Below, piece after piece: positions 1 to 8,760 of a stretch of 64,000 nt of DNA. The DNA is from Microbacterium invictum (lineage in GTDB: Bacteria > Actinomycetota > Actinomycetes > Actinomycetales > Microbacteriaceae). Both the position numbers and the translations under genes were made by a program. Positions within the stretch are counted from its first letter, which is position 1. Each line of letters opens with the position of its first letter. The stretch lies in contig NZ_CP139779.1 in NCBI RefSeq assembly GCF_034421375.1, positions 2,728,001 to 2,792,000 on the forward strand, given 5' to 3'. Under the pieces are notes generated by a model. That model was given only the letters and a program-made list of their open reading frames with translations, did no database searches and was not told the origin of the DNA.

Positions 1-119
1 GCGCGCAGCGCGTCGGACCGCATGATCGCCGGCGCGACGAGGGAGTGTCCGCTCGCGACATCCCTCTCGTCGGCCAGCAGCCGCAGCGCGGTCGCTGCGT
101 CGATCGCGAATCTCGTCAT
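1..119 (-). CDS. PIN-domain (VapC-like) protein, N-terminal part only
   Basis: The first 39 residues of a leftward gene that leaves the window at base 1. The start at 117-119 is preceded by a GAGAGG ribosome binding site. The N-terminus (RFAIDAATALRLLADE, then HSLVAPAIMRSDAL) resembles the small PIN-domain proteins of actinobacteria, where the early Asp (D7 here) is the first metal-binding acid of the nuclease. In VapBC systems such proteins cleave RNA and are paired with an antitoxin; the partner is not visible, and no antitoxin gene fits in the 56 bases before yccF. Family call is from the N-terminus alone. Confidence 0.45.
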   Translation of the reverse strand, partial: MTRFAIDAATALRLLADERDVASGHSLVAPAIMRSDALR

Positions 120-175
120 GGCGGTGAGCCTCTCACGGGTCACCGACACCGCGCCCCGCCTGCGATGATCGACCC

Positions 176-1556
<1,381 letters not shown>

Positions 1557-1566
1557 CGCCGCGCTC

Positions 1567-1592
1567 CGCGCGGCGCGGCGTCGCGCCGCGCG
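1567..1592. terminator. GC-rich hairpin between convergent genes
   Basis: Perfect 11-bp stem (CGCGCGGCGCG / CGCGCCGCGCG) with a GCGT loop, in the 45-bp gap between the convergent reductase (ends 1556) and ABC permease (ends 1602). No U-tract follows on either strand. The position suggests a bidirectional transcription barrier; the hairpin is seen, the role is inferred. Confidence 0.45.
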
Positions 1593-1601
1593 CGGCGCGG
1601 G

Positions 1602-2747
1602 CTACGCGATACGCGTACCGGGCGGAAGCCGCCGCGACGGAGTGTGCGTGCGCACCGCGGCGCGCCACATCAGCAGCGCCAGGAGCGCCAGCTGCACGCC
1701 GAGTCCGACGAACCAGCTCGGCACCGTGCCCTCGACCTGCTCCTCAGAGGTCGGGAAATCCCCACCGGGCACACCGGTCGCGGTGTCGCACCCGTCGTAC
1801 TCCTGCACCGCCTCCGGCGCGATCTGCGCGGTGCGCACCCCGACCTTGAGCGCCCCGAACGCGTCCACCGGATACCCGTCGCGCCAGACCGTCGGCGTCG
1901 CGTCGGCGAGGATCACGAAGGGATTCGCCGACAGCAGCCACCACACCCGGTCGAACCGCGGCGCCGTGTAGGTCGATGTCGTCCACGGCCCGCAACGATA
2001 GTCGGGCTCCTCCACACCGGGCCCGAAGCCGACGTCGACGCACTGCGGGAGCGGCTCGGTCGCCCCGGGATCGGCCGTCATGCACTCCTCCGGCACCTGC
2101 ATCGACGGGTCGTACACCGGCTCGAGGAACCGCTGCCGCGACTCGATCTCGATCGGGAACGCCGTCCCCACCAGCCCGAACGCGATCGGCGTTCCGACCA
2201 CGAGCGCCGCGACGGTCAGATAGGTCACCGCAACCGAGAACAGCGGACGAGCGAGGATGCCGCTGAGCGCGACCCCCAGCCCGGCGACGACCGCCACCTC
2301 GATGATGAGGATCACCAGCGACACCAGCAGCACGTCGGCCCGCACCTCGCCGAAGACGGCGGCGAAGATGAGGAACGGCGCCGAGACGGCGAGGAACGCC
2401 AGCCCTGTGATCCACGCCGCGAAGAACTTGCCGGCGATGATGTCGGCCGTCGTCGCGAGGGTCACCTGCACCGGCGCGAGTGTCGCGGCGTCGCGATCGC
2501 CGTTGATGGCGTTCCCGCTCAGGGTGGGCGACACGAGCACCACGAGCAGAAGCACGAAGAACACGATGATCGAGTACGCGGTGCTCCCCGCCTGCTGGAA
2601 GGCGTCGCGCGGCACCGAGATGAACGTCAGCGCCGTGACCCCGAGCAGCAGGACCGCGAAGATGCCGAGCAGCACGTACCAGGCGACGCTCCGGATGCGC
2701 TGGGTCAGTTCCAGACGGATGATCGTGGCGATCCGCTGAGCGTTCAT
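1602..2747 (-). CDS. ABC-2 type transporter permease
   Basis: 381 residues. N-terminal cytoplasmic stretch (NAQRIATIIRLELTQRIR) followed by a membrane helix, then a cluster of about five helices over residues 60-205, a long extracytoplasmic segment (about 205-345) containing four Cys, and a final helix before a basic tail. This resembles the ABC-2/YhaP-like permeases that move lipids or drugs outward. The start (2745-2747) overlaps the stop of the ATPase gene by 4 nt (ATGA), so the two are translationally coupled and surely form one exporter. Substrate unknown. Confidence 0.85.
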   Translation of the reverse strand: MNAQRIATIIRLELTQRIRSVAWYVLLGIFAVLLLGVTALTFISVPRDAFQQAGSTAYSIIVFFVLLLVVLVSPTLSGNAINGDRDAATLAPVQVTLATTADIIAGKFFAAWITGLAFLAVSAPFLIFAAVFGEVRADVLLVSLVILIIEVAVVAGLGVALSGILARPLFSVAVTYLTVAALVVGTPIAFGLVGTAFPIEIESRQRFLEPVYDPSMQVPEECMTADPGATEPLPQCVDVGFGPGVEEPDYRCGPWTTSTYTAPRFDRVWWLLSANPFVILADATPTVWRDGYPVDAFGALKVGVRTAQIAPEAVQEYDGCDTATGVPGGDFPTSEEQVEGTVPSWFVGLGVQLALLALLMWRAAVRTHTPSRRLPPGTRIA

Positions 2748-3781
2748 CGGTCGCCCTCCCCCGTGGTCTGGGTATCCTCGACGATCGCCGGCGGCGCCAC
2801 CGTCCCCTCGCGCAGATCCAGCAGCGTCTGCTCGAGCCGGCCGGTCGACGGAGCGAACTCCGCCACCGCGATCCCCGCTCCGACGATCGCCGCCAGCCCC
2901 GCCGCGGCGTCGGTCTCGCTCGCGAAGGCGACGAGGACGCCGGCACGGTCGCCCGTGACATCCGTCCGCCCGAGCGCCGCCGCGATCGCGCCCTGCGCGG
3001 CGACCATCTCGCCCCCCGCGACCCGCACCCGCCAGTACCGCCCGCGTTGCGCGGACGCGGCGACCCGGTCGGCCGAGACCGATTCGCCGGCGATGAGGAA
3101 GGCCGCGTCGTCGACGAGCTCCTCGAGCTCGGAAAGGATGTGGCTGGAGATCAGAATCGTCCGTCCCTCGTCGGCCAGGCGTCGCAGCAGCAGCCGCAGA
3201 TGCACCCGCGACTCGGGGTCGAGACCCGAGGCCGGCTCGTCCAGCAGCAGCACACGCGGGTCGTGCACGAGCGCACGGGCGAGCCCGAGCCGTTGCTTCT
3301 GCCCGCGGGAGAGCACGCGCGCGGGCGACGCGGCGAGCGCGCGGAGGTCGAGCAGGTCGATGAGCGACTCGGCACGGGCCGCCGCGTCGTCGCGCGGCAG
3401 ATCGTAGAGCCGCCCGGTCGTGACGAGCGTCTCGCGCACCGTGAGCGAGCCCCACGCGCCGAGGGCGTCGGGCATCCATCCGATCACGCCGCGGGCGCGC
3501 TGCGGCTCGGCGACCGGGTCGATGCCGGCGACACGGATCTCGCCGGCATCCGGCGCGAGCAGCGACGACAGCATCAGCAGCAGCGTGGTCTTACCCGAAC
3601 CGTTCGGCCCGACGAGGCCGGTGACCTTCCCGGGCGGGGCGTGCAGACTCACGTCGCGCACCGCGTGGACGTCGCCGAACGACCGACGCACGTGCGTCGC
3701 TACGATCCCCCCGGAGGGGATGCCGGCGGCGCCGGCCGATGAGGGAACGGGGTCGGGCGCGGCGGCGTCAGCGGAAGTCAC
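2744..3781 (-). CDS. ABC transporter ATP-binding protein (exporter type)
   Basis: 345 residues. Nucleotide-binding domain at about 25-255: Walker A GLVGPNGSGKTT, signature LSRGQKQRLGLARAL (Arg-Gly in place of the usual Gly-Gly of LSGGQ), Walker B VLLLDEPASGLDP, switch ISSHILSE. A C-terminal region of about 90 residues follows, as in CcmA/DrrA-like exporters. Energises the permease encoded directly downstream through a 4-nt overlap. The first 25 residues are Ala/Pro-rich and weakly conserved; a start at the Val/Met nearer HVRRSFGDVHAV cannot be excluded. Confidence 0.88.
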   Translation of the reverse strand: MTSADAAAPDPVPSSAGAAGIPSGGIVATHVRRSFGDVHAVRDVSLHAPPGKVTGLVGPNGSGKTTLLLMLSSLLAPDAGEIRVAGIDPVAEPQRARGVIGWMPDALGAWGSLTVRETLVTTGRLYDLPRDDAAARAESLIDLLDLRALAASPARVLSRGQKQRLGLARALVHDPRVLLLDEPASGLDPESRVHLRLLLRRLADEGRTILISSHILSELEELVDDAAFLIAGESVSADRVAASAQRGRYWRVRVAGGEMVAAQGAIAAALGRTDVTGDRAGVLVAFASETDAAAGLAAIVGAGIAVAEFAPSTGRLEQTLLDLREGTVAPPAIVEDTQTTGEGDR

Positions 3782-3846
3782 CCGGCAAGCCTAGGCCGCA
3801 GCCCCCACAATCCCGGGGAACGCCGGATGTACGTTTTCCGATCGTC

Positions 3847-4854
3847 TCACCCGGGCGAAGAACCCGCCCGCCGCCCCGGCAGCGCGAGCACGGCGCCGAC
3901 GACGCACAGCACGCCGCCGGCGGTCGCCGCCCACCATGCCGACGCGACGGGGACTTCGAGCCACACGAACGGCGCATCCGCCGCTCCGCCGAGGGGCGCG
4001 AGCGACAGCGCCCACGCCTCGGCGACCACCTCGCCGCCGATGATCGCGATGCCGAGCGCAGGCAGCGCCAGCCCCGCGCCGATCGCCGCCAGCACGAATC
4101 CGGTCGCGGCCCTCGGACCCACCTGCATCACCAGCGCCCACGCCGCGGCGACGAACACCCACACCAGCAGCACGGCCGCCACGAGCGCGTATCCCCAGCG
4201 CAGCACCGGTTCGGTCCACAGCGCCGACCACGCCGCTGCGGGCCCGCCGATCGCGACCGGGATGAGCGTCCACACGCACCGAAGCACCACCGCCCCACCC
4301 GCCGCGGCCAGCACCGGCCACGGCGAGCGCGCACCGACGAGCGCTCTCAGGACGAGGACGGCCACGAACCATCCGCTCATCACGATCACGAGGTGCACCC
4401 ATGACAGAAAGGAGGTCTGCACCGCCCGCGTACCGAGCAGCAGCGCGCCGGGCACGAGGATGAGCAGCCATTTGTCCAGCTGCAGCAGGCCGAGGGTCGA
4501 CTCGCGAGCCCGCCAGGGCCGGGTCGACCCGAGCCAGCTCGCGCGCGCGGCCGCAGCGCCGGGCCGTCGCACCAGCCGGGTGCGGGCGGCGAACATGCCG
4601 ATCACGCCCCACACGAGGGCCAGGAGAAGGATGCCGCGGGCCAGCCACGCCATGAGGGCGTCGCGTCCGTCGTCGTACCCTGCCGCGCCGGTCAGCTGCA
4701 CCGCGATCGTGGTGTCATCGACCGCCGGCGTCTCGCCGGTGGGAAGCACCTGCAGGGTGGTGAGCACGGCGGCGGTCACGAGGCCCACGGCCAGCACTCC
4801 GGCCACGGCGCCTGCGACACCGGCGAGGATGCCCCGCCGTGTCACCATCGCCAT
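3847..4854 (-). CDS. Membrane protein of unknown function
   Basis: 335 residues, about nine hydrophobic segments, with a periplasmic-looking loop (residues 35-60, rich in Asp/Thr) after the first helix and a basic cytoplasmic segment near 92-115. No catalytic motif recognised. Start: a TAGCGT -10 box at 4866-4861 ends 6 nt before the ATG at 4854, the leaderless arrangement, which favours this start over the in-frame Met two codons later. It ends 65 bp from the ABC ATPase start; both read leftward, but the gap contains no obvious coupling. Confidence 0.7.
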   Translation of the reverse strand: MAMVTRRGILAGVAGAVAGVLAVGLVTAAVLTTLQVLPTGETPAVDDTTIAVQLTGAAGYDDGRDALMAWLARGILLLALVWGVIGMFAARTRLVRRPGAAAARASWLGSTRPWRARESTLGLLQLDKWLLILVPGALLLGTRAVQTSFLSWVHLVIVMSGWFVAVLVLRALVGARSPWPVLAAAGGAVVLRCVWTLIPVAIGGPAAAWSALWTEPVLRWGYALVAAVLLVWVFVAAAWALVMQVGPRAATGFVLAAIGAGLALPALGIAIIGGEVVAEAWALSLAPLGGAADAPFVWLEVPVASAWWAATAGGVLCVVGAVLALPGRRAGSSPG

Positions 4855-4986
4855 CCGATAACGCTAACGGATGCCGCGGCCCGCGCCCGACCTGTCGCGA
4901 TCGGCCGCTCTGCGGCATCCTGGAATGAAACGGGCGATTCATGCGTTTGCATAGACATCATCCGGCATCGGACTTCAGGAGAGATC

Positions 4987-5955
4987 ATGACCGCCGCCAC
5001 GCAGGGTCTGCACCACGTCACCGCACTCGCGGGCGACCCGCAGAAGAACATCGACTTCTACATCACCGGCCTCGGGCTGCGACTGGTCAAGAAGACCGTC
5101 AATTTCGACGCTCCCGGCACCTACCACCTCTACTACGGCGATGAGGCGGGCCGTCCCGGCAGCCTCATGACCTTCTTCCCCTGGCGGGGCATCGCCCCCG
5201 GCCGGATCGGAGCGGGCCAGTCGACCTCGACGGCGTTCTCGGTTCCCGCCGGGTCGCTCGGATGGTGGGTCGACCACTTCGCATCGGTGGGCTCGGAGGC
5301 GAAGATCACCTCGACGAGTTCGAGCGAGGAGCGCCTTCTGGTCCGCGACCCGGACGGCCTGCAGATCGAGCTCGTCGCCACGCACGAGAACGACCCGCGC
5401 GACCCGTGGGACTCGAAGAGCGTGCCGGCCGAGTACGCCATCCGCGGGCAGCACTCGAGCGTGCTGACCGTCCGCGACGCCGAAGGCACCATCGGGCTGA
5501 TGGTGAACGACCTCGGCATGCGGATCGTCGAGCAGGAGGGCGGGCGCACGCGCCTGGCGGCCGGCCCCGGCGGCCCGGGCGCCCTCGTCGACGTGCACGC
5601 CTCCGGCCTCGCACCCGAGGGGCTCACCGCCGGAGGAACCGTGCACCACATCGCGTTCCGGGTGCCCGACCAGGAGACCCAGCTGGCCTGGCGCAACGAC
5701 CTCGTCTCTCGCGGACACCAGGTGACCGAGATCCTCGACCGGCAGTACTTCACGAGCATCTACTTCCGCGAGCCCGGCGGGGTGCTCTTCGAGATCGCGA
5801 CCGACACCCCCGGCTTCGACATCGATGAGCCGCTTCTCGAACTCGGACGCTCGCTGAAGCTGCCGCCGTGGCTCGAGCCCTCCCGCGAGGCGATCGAGGC
5901 CCGCGTGCAGCCGGTGTCGCTGCCGACCGAGAACAACCCCGAGGTCGCGGCGTGA
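4987..5955 (+). CDS. mhqO: Ring-cleaving dioxygenase, VOC superfamily (MhqO-like)
   Basis: 322 residues, two VOC modules (about 1-145 and 150-300). The N-terminal GLHHVTALAGDPQKNIDFY and the central HHIAFRVPDQETQ are typical of MhqO/YfiE-type extradiol dioxygenases; candidate metal ligands are the His of HHVTA, the His of HHIAF and the Glu of GGVLFEIATD. In Bacillus the family belongs to the methylhydroquinone/quinone detoxification regulon. Start supported by AGGAGA 4 nt upstream. The next gene begins inside the stop (GTGA), pairing it with an MhqD-like esterase as in Firmicutes. No MhqR-type regulator is adjacent. Confidence 0.88.
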   Translation: MTAATQGLHHVTALAGDPQKNIDFYITGLGLRLVKKTVNFDAPGTYHLYYGDEAGRPGSLMTFFPWRGIAPGRIGAGQSTSTAFSVPAGSLGWWVDHFASVGSEAKITSTSSSEERLLVRDPDGLQIELVATHENDPRDPWDSKSVPAEYAIRGQHSSVLTVRDAEGTIGLMVNDLGMRIVEQEGGRTRLAAGPGGPGALVDVHASGLAPEGLTAGGTVHHIAFRVPDQETQLAWRNDLVSRGHQVTEILDRQYFTSIYFREPGGVLFEIATDTPGFDIDEPLLELGRSLKLPPWLEPSREAIEARVQPVSLPTENNPEVAA

Positions 5956-6593
5956 GCGGGTTCGCGGGCGCTGTGGATCTCGACGCCTGGCCGCACCTGT
6001 TCGAGCCGGGCGACGTCGATGCCCCCGTCCTGCTGACCCTCCACGGCACGGGCGGCGACGAGCGCGAGATCACCGCGCTCGTGCCGCACCTGTGGCCGGG
6101 CGCGGGGGTGCTCTCGCCCCGCGGTCGGGTGAGCGAGCAGGGGATGACCCGGTGGTTCCGTCGCAGGGGCGAGGGCGTGTTCGACGTCGACGACGTCATC
6201 GTGCGGGCGGGTGAGCTGGTCGCGTTCCTCGAAGCGGCGCGGGAGCGATACGGGCTCGAGGGGCGTCGCATCATCGCGACGGGATTCTCGAACGGGGCGA
6301 ACATCGGTCTCGCGACCGCGCTGCTTCATCCCGAGACCCTCGACCGGGTCGTGGCCTTCAGCGGGATGTACCCGTTCGCCGACCGCGACCCGGTCGGTGA
6401 CGTCTCGGCGGTCGAGCTGGTGCTGCTCAACGGCGCTGCCGACCCGATGGCGCCGTCGGCGAGCGTCGACCGCCTCGAGCAGGTGGCGCTGGCGCACGGG
6501 GCGAACGTCGATCGCCGTGTGCGACCCGGCGGGCACGGCCTCGCGCAGAGCGACGTCGACGCGGCGCGGGAGTGGCTCGCGGGGCGCCTTTGA
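5952..6593 (+). CDS. mhqD: Phospholipase/carboxylesterase family alpha/beta hydrolase (MhqD-like)
   Basis: 213 residues from a GTG start that overlaps the dioxygenase stop by 4 nt (GTGA). Alpha/beta hydrolase signs: oxyanion loop LHGTGGDE, nucleophile elbow GFSNGAN, Asp in NGAADPM, catalytic His in GGHGL. This is the short carboxylesterase group to which MhqD and YodD belong. Coupled to the upstream dioxygenase, it likely hydrolyses products made from quinone or aromatic substrates; the pairing is known, the exact substrate is inference. An upstream in-frame start would run into the dioxygenase gene and is not credible. Confidence 0.85.
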   Translation: MSGFAGAVDLDAWPHLFEPGDVDAPVLLTLHGTGGDEREITALVPHLWPGAGVLSPRGRVSEQGMTRWFRRRGEGVFDVDDVIVRAGELVAFLEAARERYGLEGRRIIATGFSNGANIGLATALLHPETLDRVVAFSGMYPFADRDPVGDVSAVELVLLNGAADPMAPSASVDRLEQVALAHGANVDRRVRPGGHGLAQSDVDAAREWLAGRL

Positions 6594-6620
6594 CGCGGCC
6601 ACTTCCGATTCGGGGTGCCT

Positions 6621-6745
6621 TCAGAGGCAGGGCCGGGTGATCAGCGCGAGGTACTGGCCGGAGGGATCGAGCAGGCGGACACCGCGTCCACCGCGCTGGT
6701 AATTCATCTCGGCAGGCCCAGGGTCGGGCCGTGAGGCCCTGCTCA
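6621..6745 (-). pseudogene. Possible C-terminal remnant of a small VOC-like gene
   Basis: Reading leftward, about 35 codons encode NYQRGGRGVRLLDPSGQY then LALITRPCL and a stop. The DPSG-x-LAL ending resembles the last strand of VOC (glyoxalase/bleomycin-resistance) proteins, but no body of such a domain precedes it: the sequence runs straight into the promoter of the next gene. Most likely the tail of a gene deleted from its 5' side. Weak evidence, based on a short match only. Confidence 0.3.
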
Positions 6746-6753
6746 TGAGACTC

Positions 6754-6782
6754 TTGACACCGCACTTGCATTTTGCAAGCAT
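6754..6782 (+). promoter_or_regulatory. Promoter and operator of the VOC-hxlR-reductase operon
   Basis: TTGACA (6754-6759), then AAGCAT (6777-6782) after 17 nt, ending 6 nt before the ATG at 6789: a near-standard sigma promoter with a leaderless start. Between the boxes lies a 15-bp palindrome, CTTGCA-TTT-TGCAAG (6765-6779), well placed to block RNA polymerase. The HxlR-type regulator encoded as the second gene is the natural ligand; autoregulation is inferred. Confidence 0.65.
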
Positions 6783-6788
6783 GCGGTC

Positions 6789-7193
6789 ATGAGCCTCTTC
6801 ATCACCTGCCCTGTCAAGGACGTCGAGAGGGCGACTGCGTTCTACACCGCGCTCGGCTGGCACCTGAACGCCGAGATGTCCGACCACAACGTGTCGTGCT
6901 TCGCGATCGCTCCCGAGCAGTACGTGATGCTCGGAAGCCATGAGATGTACGCGGCCGTCGGTGGGACCGCGGACCTCGTGGGCGGAGCGGGCGCGCCCTC
7001 GAAAGTCACCGTCTCGTTCGATCTCGACAGCCGAGAAGCCGTCGACGCGCTCGTCGACCGCGCTGCTGCCGCCGGCGGACGCGTCGGGGACGTCGACGAC
7101 TACCCCTTCATGTACCAGCGGCAGTTCGACGATCCCGATGGCTACCACTACTCGCCGTTCTGGATGAAGCCCGAGTCCGATCCCGCCCCGTGA
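6789..7193 (+). CDS. VOC family protein
   Basis: 134 residues, one vicinal-oxygen-chelate domain: SLFITCPVKDVERATAFY at the N-terminus, a central beta region with VTVSFDLDSREAVDALVD, and the DPDGYHYSPFWM ending. The family includes glyoxalases, dioxygenases and antibiotic-binding proteins; the reaction cannot be read from sequence. The ATG follows a -10 box by 6 nt (leaderless). The regulator gene starts within its stop codon (GTGA). It lies at the head of a three-gene operon with an HxlR regulator and a reductase-like protein. Confidence 0.82.
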   Translation: MSLFITCPVKDVERATAFYTALGWHLNAEMSDHNVSCFAIAPEQYVMLGSHEMYAAVGGTADLVGGAGAPSKVTVSFDLDSREAVDALVDRAAAAGGRVGDVDDYPFMYQRQFDDPDGYHYSPFWMKPESDPAP

Positions 7194-7486
7194 ACGACCT
7201 CGCAACGGCGTTGGACGTCGTCGGCGCGCGGTGGGCGCTGCTCATCGTCGCGGAGCTGCTCGACGGACCGCAGCGCTACGGCGACCTTCAGCGCCGACTC
7301 GGGGCTCCCACCAATATGCTCGCCACGCGCTTGCGCGAACTCGAAGCCGCGGCCGTGCTGACCCGGCTCCCGCTGAAACAAAACACCCGCGCCTACGCCC
7401 TCACCGCTCGGGGGCGGGCTCTTCGTCCCGCCGTCGCCGCCCTTGCACGGTGGGGCGCCGAGAGTAGCGTGGCGCACGGAGGCTGA
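7190..7486 (+). CDS. HxlR-type winged-helix transcriptional regulator
   Basis: 98 residues from a GTG start overlapping the VOC stop by 4 nt. HxlR/MarR-like winged helix: DVVGARWALLIVAELLDGPQ, recognition helix region RLGAPTNMLATRLRELEAAA, then the wing LTRLPLKQNTRAYALTARG. It lacks the conserved Cys seen in redox-sensing HxlR members. Probably a repressor acting on the palindrome at 6765-6779 in front of its own operon; the ligand is unknown but may be what the VOC protein acts on. Confidence 0.85.
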   Translation: MNDLATALDVVGARWALLIVAELLDGPQRYGDLQRRLGAPTNMLATRLRELEAAAVLTRLPLKQNTRAYALTARGRALRPAVAALARWGAESSVAHGG

Positions 7487-7487
7487 A

Positions 7488-8051
7488 GTGCCGAAGCTGA
7501 TCTACACGACGAATGTCTCGCTGGACGGCTTCATCGAAGACCCGGACGGCGGCTTCGACTTCCTCCCGCCGGGCGACGACGTCTTCGCCGCGCACACCGC
7601 GCTGATGCAGTCGATCGGCACGCTCATCTACGGGCGTCGCCTCTACGAGCGGATGGCCGTCTGGGAGACCGACCCCACGTTCGCTGCGCGCTCACCCGCC
7701 CTGGCGACCTTCGCGGCGGCGTTCACCGACACCGACAAGGTCGTGTACTCGTCGACCCTGACGCACACGCAGACGGCCCGCACCCGCATCGAGCGGGCCT
7801 TCGATCCGGCCGCCCTGACGACGATGAAGGATGCCGCGGATCGCGACCTTCTCATCGGGGGCGCCGACCTCGCGGGCCAGGCGCTGCGCGCGAGGCTCGT
7901 CGATGAGGTGCAGCTGTACATCGCCCCGGTCGCGGTCGGCGGCGGCAAGCCCGGTCTGCCCACCGGCATCCGGATCGATCTCGAGTTGCTCGATCAGCAT
8001 CGCTTCGCGAACGGCGTCGTGCTGCTGCGGTATCGCCCTCGCTCGGTGTGA
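7488..8051 (+). CDS. Dihydrofolate reductase family protein (RibD C-terminal fold)
   Basis: 187 residues. KLIYTTNVSLDGFIEDPDG at the N-terminus and the late LLIGGADLAGQAL / VGGGKPGLP segments are those of the DHFR-like, YwjB/YyaP-type family. These are NADPH-dependent-looking oxidoreductases with no settled physiological substrate; they are not the essential folate enzyme. GTG start at 7488, one base after the regulator stop; the frame is open upstream but overlaps hxlR. Third gene of the VOC operon. Two paralogues occur in this window, at 22329 and 35207. Confidence 0.8.
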   Translation: MPKLIYTTNVSLDGFIEDPDGGFDFLPPGDDVFAAHTALMQSIGTLIYGRRLYERMAVWETDPTFAARSPALATFAAAFTDTDKVVYSSTLTHTQTARTRIERAFDPAALTTMKDAADRDLLIGGADLAGQALRARLVDEVQLYIAPVAVGGGKPGLPTGIRIDLELLDQHRFANGVVLLRYRPRSV

Positions 8052-8179
8052 GCGCCGATCGCGACGCCATCCCGCAGGCTCACCGCCCCCGCATCCCCCG
8101 TCACCTTCTGCCCGGTTTCGCTTCGCGACGCGGCCGAAGCCGCCGGGGGAACGCGCGGCCGCGCGGCGCAACCCGACGC

Positions 8180-8510
8180 TCAGCGGCTGAGGGGCGTCTG
8201 CTGTACAGCGCGAGCCGTATCTGCCCGTCGACCCGCTCGTACACGCTCGTCATCGCCGCGACGAAGGGCTCAGGCATCCCGGCCCGGCGCGCCGCGCCGC
8301 GGTACACCAGGGCCGCGGTGCTCGTCCCGGCCGGCACCATCCGCTCCTCCGTCATCTCGAAGGAGTCCCGCGTCGGGGCCTCTGCATGGGCGGTGCGGAC
8401 CTGGCTCCGATCCATCACCACACCGTCCGCAAGCACCATCACCGCGTCATCGGTCATCAGATCTCCGTAGAACTCCGCACCGGCGGACGTCACCCACGAG
8501 GCCCACGCAG
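8180..8510 (-). pseudogene. Broken NTF2-like (SnoaL/DUF4440-type) gene
   Basis: Reading leftward, codons give AGAEFYGDLMTDDAVMVLAD, then a cone-shaped NTF2-like body to RVDGQIRLALY. Two defects are visible. At the 3' end, shifting frame by one base near 8202 turns the nonsense tail SRRPSAAERR into QTPLSR and a stop at 8180, which matches the family's usual ending, so one base seems to be missing. At the 5' end similarity stops about 15 residues short of a normal N-terminus, exactly where the hairpin repeats begin (8511). A GTG at 8493 or an ATG at 8574 would still allow expression of an altered protein. Confidence 0.55.
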
Positions 8511-8569
8511 CTCCCCCGTCAGAATGGGCCCCGAAACGCCCCAGAGAAGGGCGCAACGTGACGGGGGAG
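8511..8569. repeat. Inverted repeat 1 of a three-hairpin block
   Basis: 11-bp perfect arms CTCCCCCGTCA (8511-8521) and TGACGGGGGAG (8559-8569), 37-nt loop. Directly abuts the truncated 5' end of the NTF2-like remnant. The arm motif CCCCCGTC recurs in the next hairpin, so the two look like copies of one element. The stretch 8052-8100 before the remnant and 8511-8760 after it hold no other gene. Confidence 0.6.
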
Positions 8570-8585
8570 GACACCGCCCGCCCGC

Positions 8586-8643
8586 TCCCCCGTCACGATG
8601 CGCCCCCTCGACACGCGTCGGAAGGGCAGATCGGGACGGGGGA
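8586..8643. repeat. Inverted repeat 2 of a three-hairpin block
   Basis: 9-bp arms TCCCCCGTC (8586-8594) and GACGGGGGA (8635-8643), same arm sequence as inverted repeat 1 and 75 bp from it. Probably a tandem copy of the same palindromic element, diverged in the loop. Confidence 0.55.
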
Positions 8644-8661
8644 AGGAGCGGCGGGCCGCGC

Positions 8662-8749
8662 CGTCCCCAACTCCTGCAAAACCGGGGCCGCGGGGCGCGA
8701 ACAGCCCCGCCTGGGCACCCGCCCACCGATTCTGCAGGAGTTGGGGACG
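8662..8749. repeat. Inverted repeat 3: 17-bp arms
   Basis: Perfect arms CGTCCCCAACTCCTGCA (8662-8678) and its complement TGCAGGAGTTGGGGACG (8733-8749) around a 54-nt GC-rich loop. It lies just past the stop of the leftward ABC permease gene (8761), so it may also help end that transcript. Looks like a dispersed palindromic intergenic element, which only a genome-wide search could confirm. Confidence 0.65.
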
Positions 8750-8760
8750 AGCAAACCGGC

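Noticed and set aside
1644..3407. Rightward open frame antisense to the ABC exporter pair
   Set aside because: The leftward frames contain complete Walker A, signature and Walker B motifs; the rightward one is Arg/Pro/His-rich with none.
8101..8574. Full-length NTF2-like gene starting at ATG 8574
   Set aside because: The extra N-terminal codons lie in the hairpin repeat and match nothing in the family, and the C-terminus is frame-shifted.
8511..8749. Three hairpins as a CRISPR array
   Set aside because: Arms are inverted, units differ in length and sequence, there are no spacers of constant size and no cas genes.
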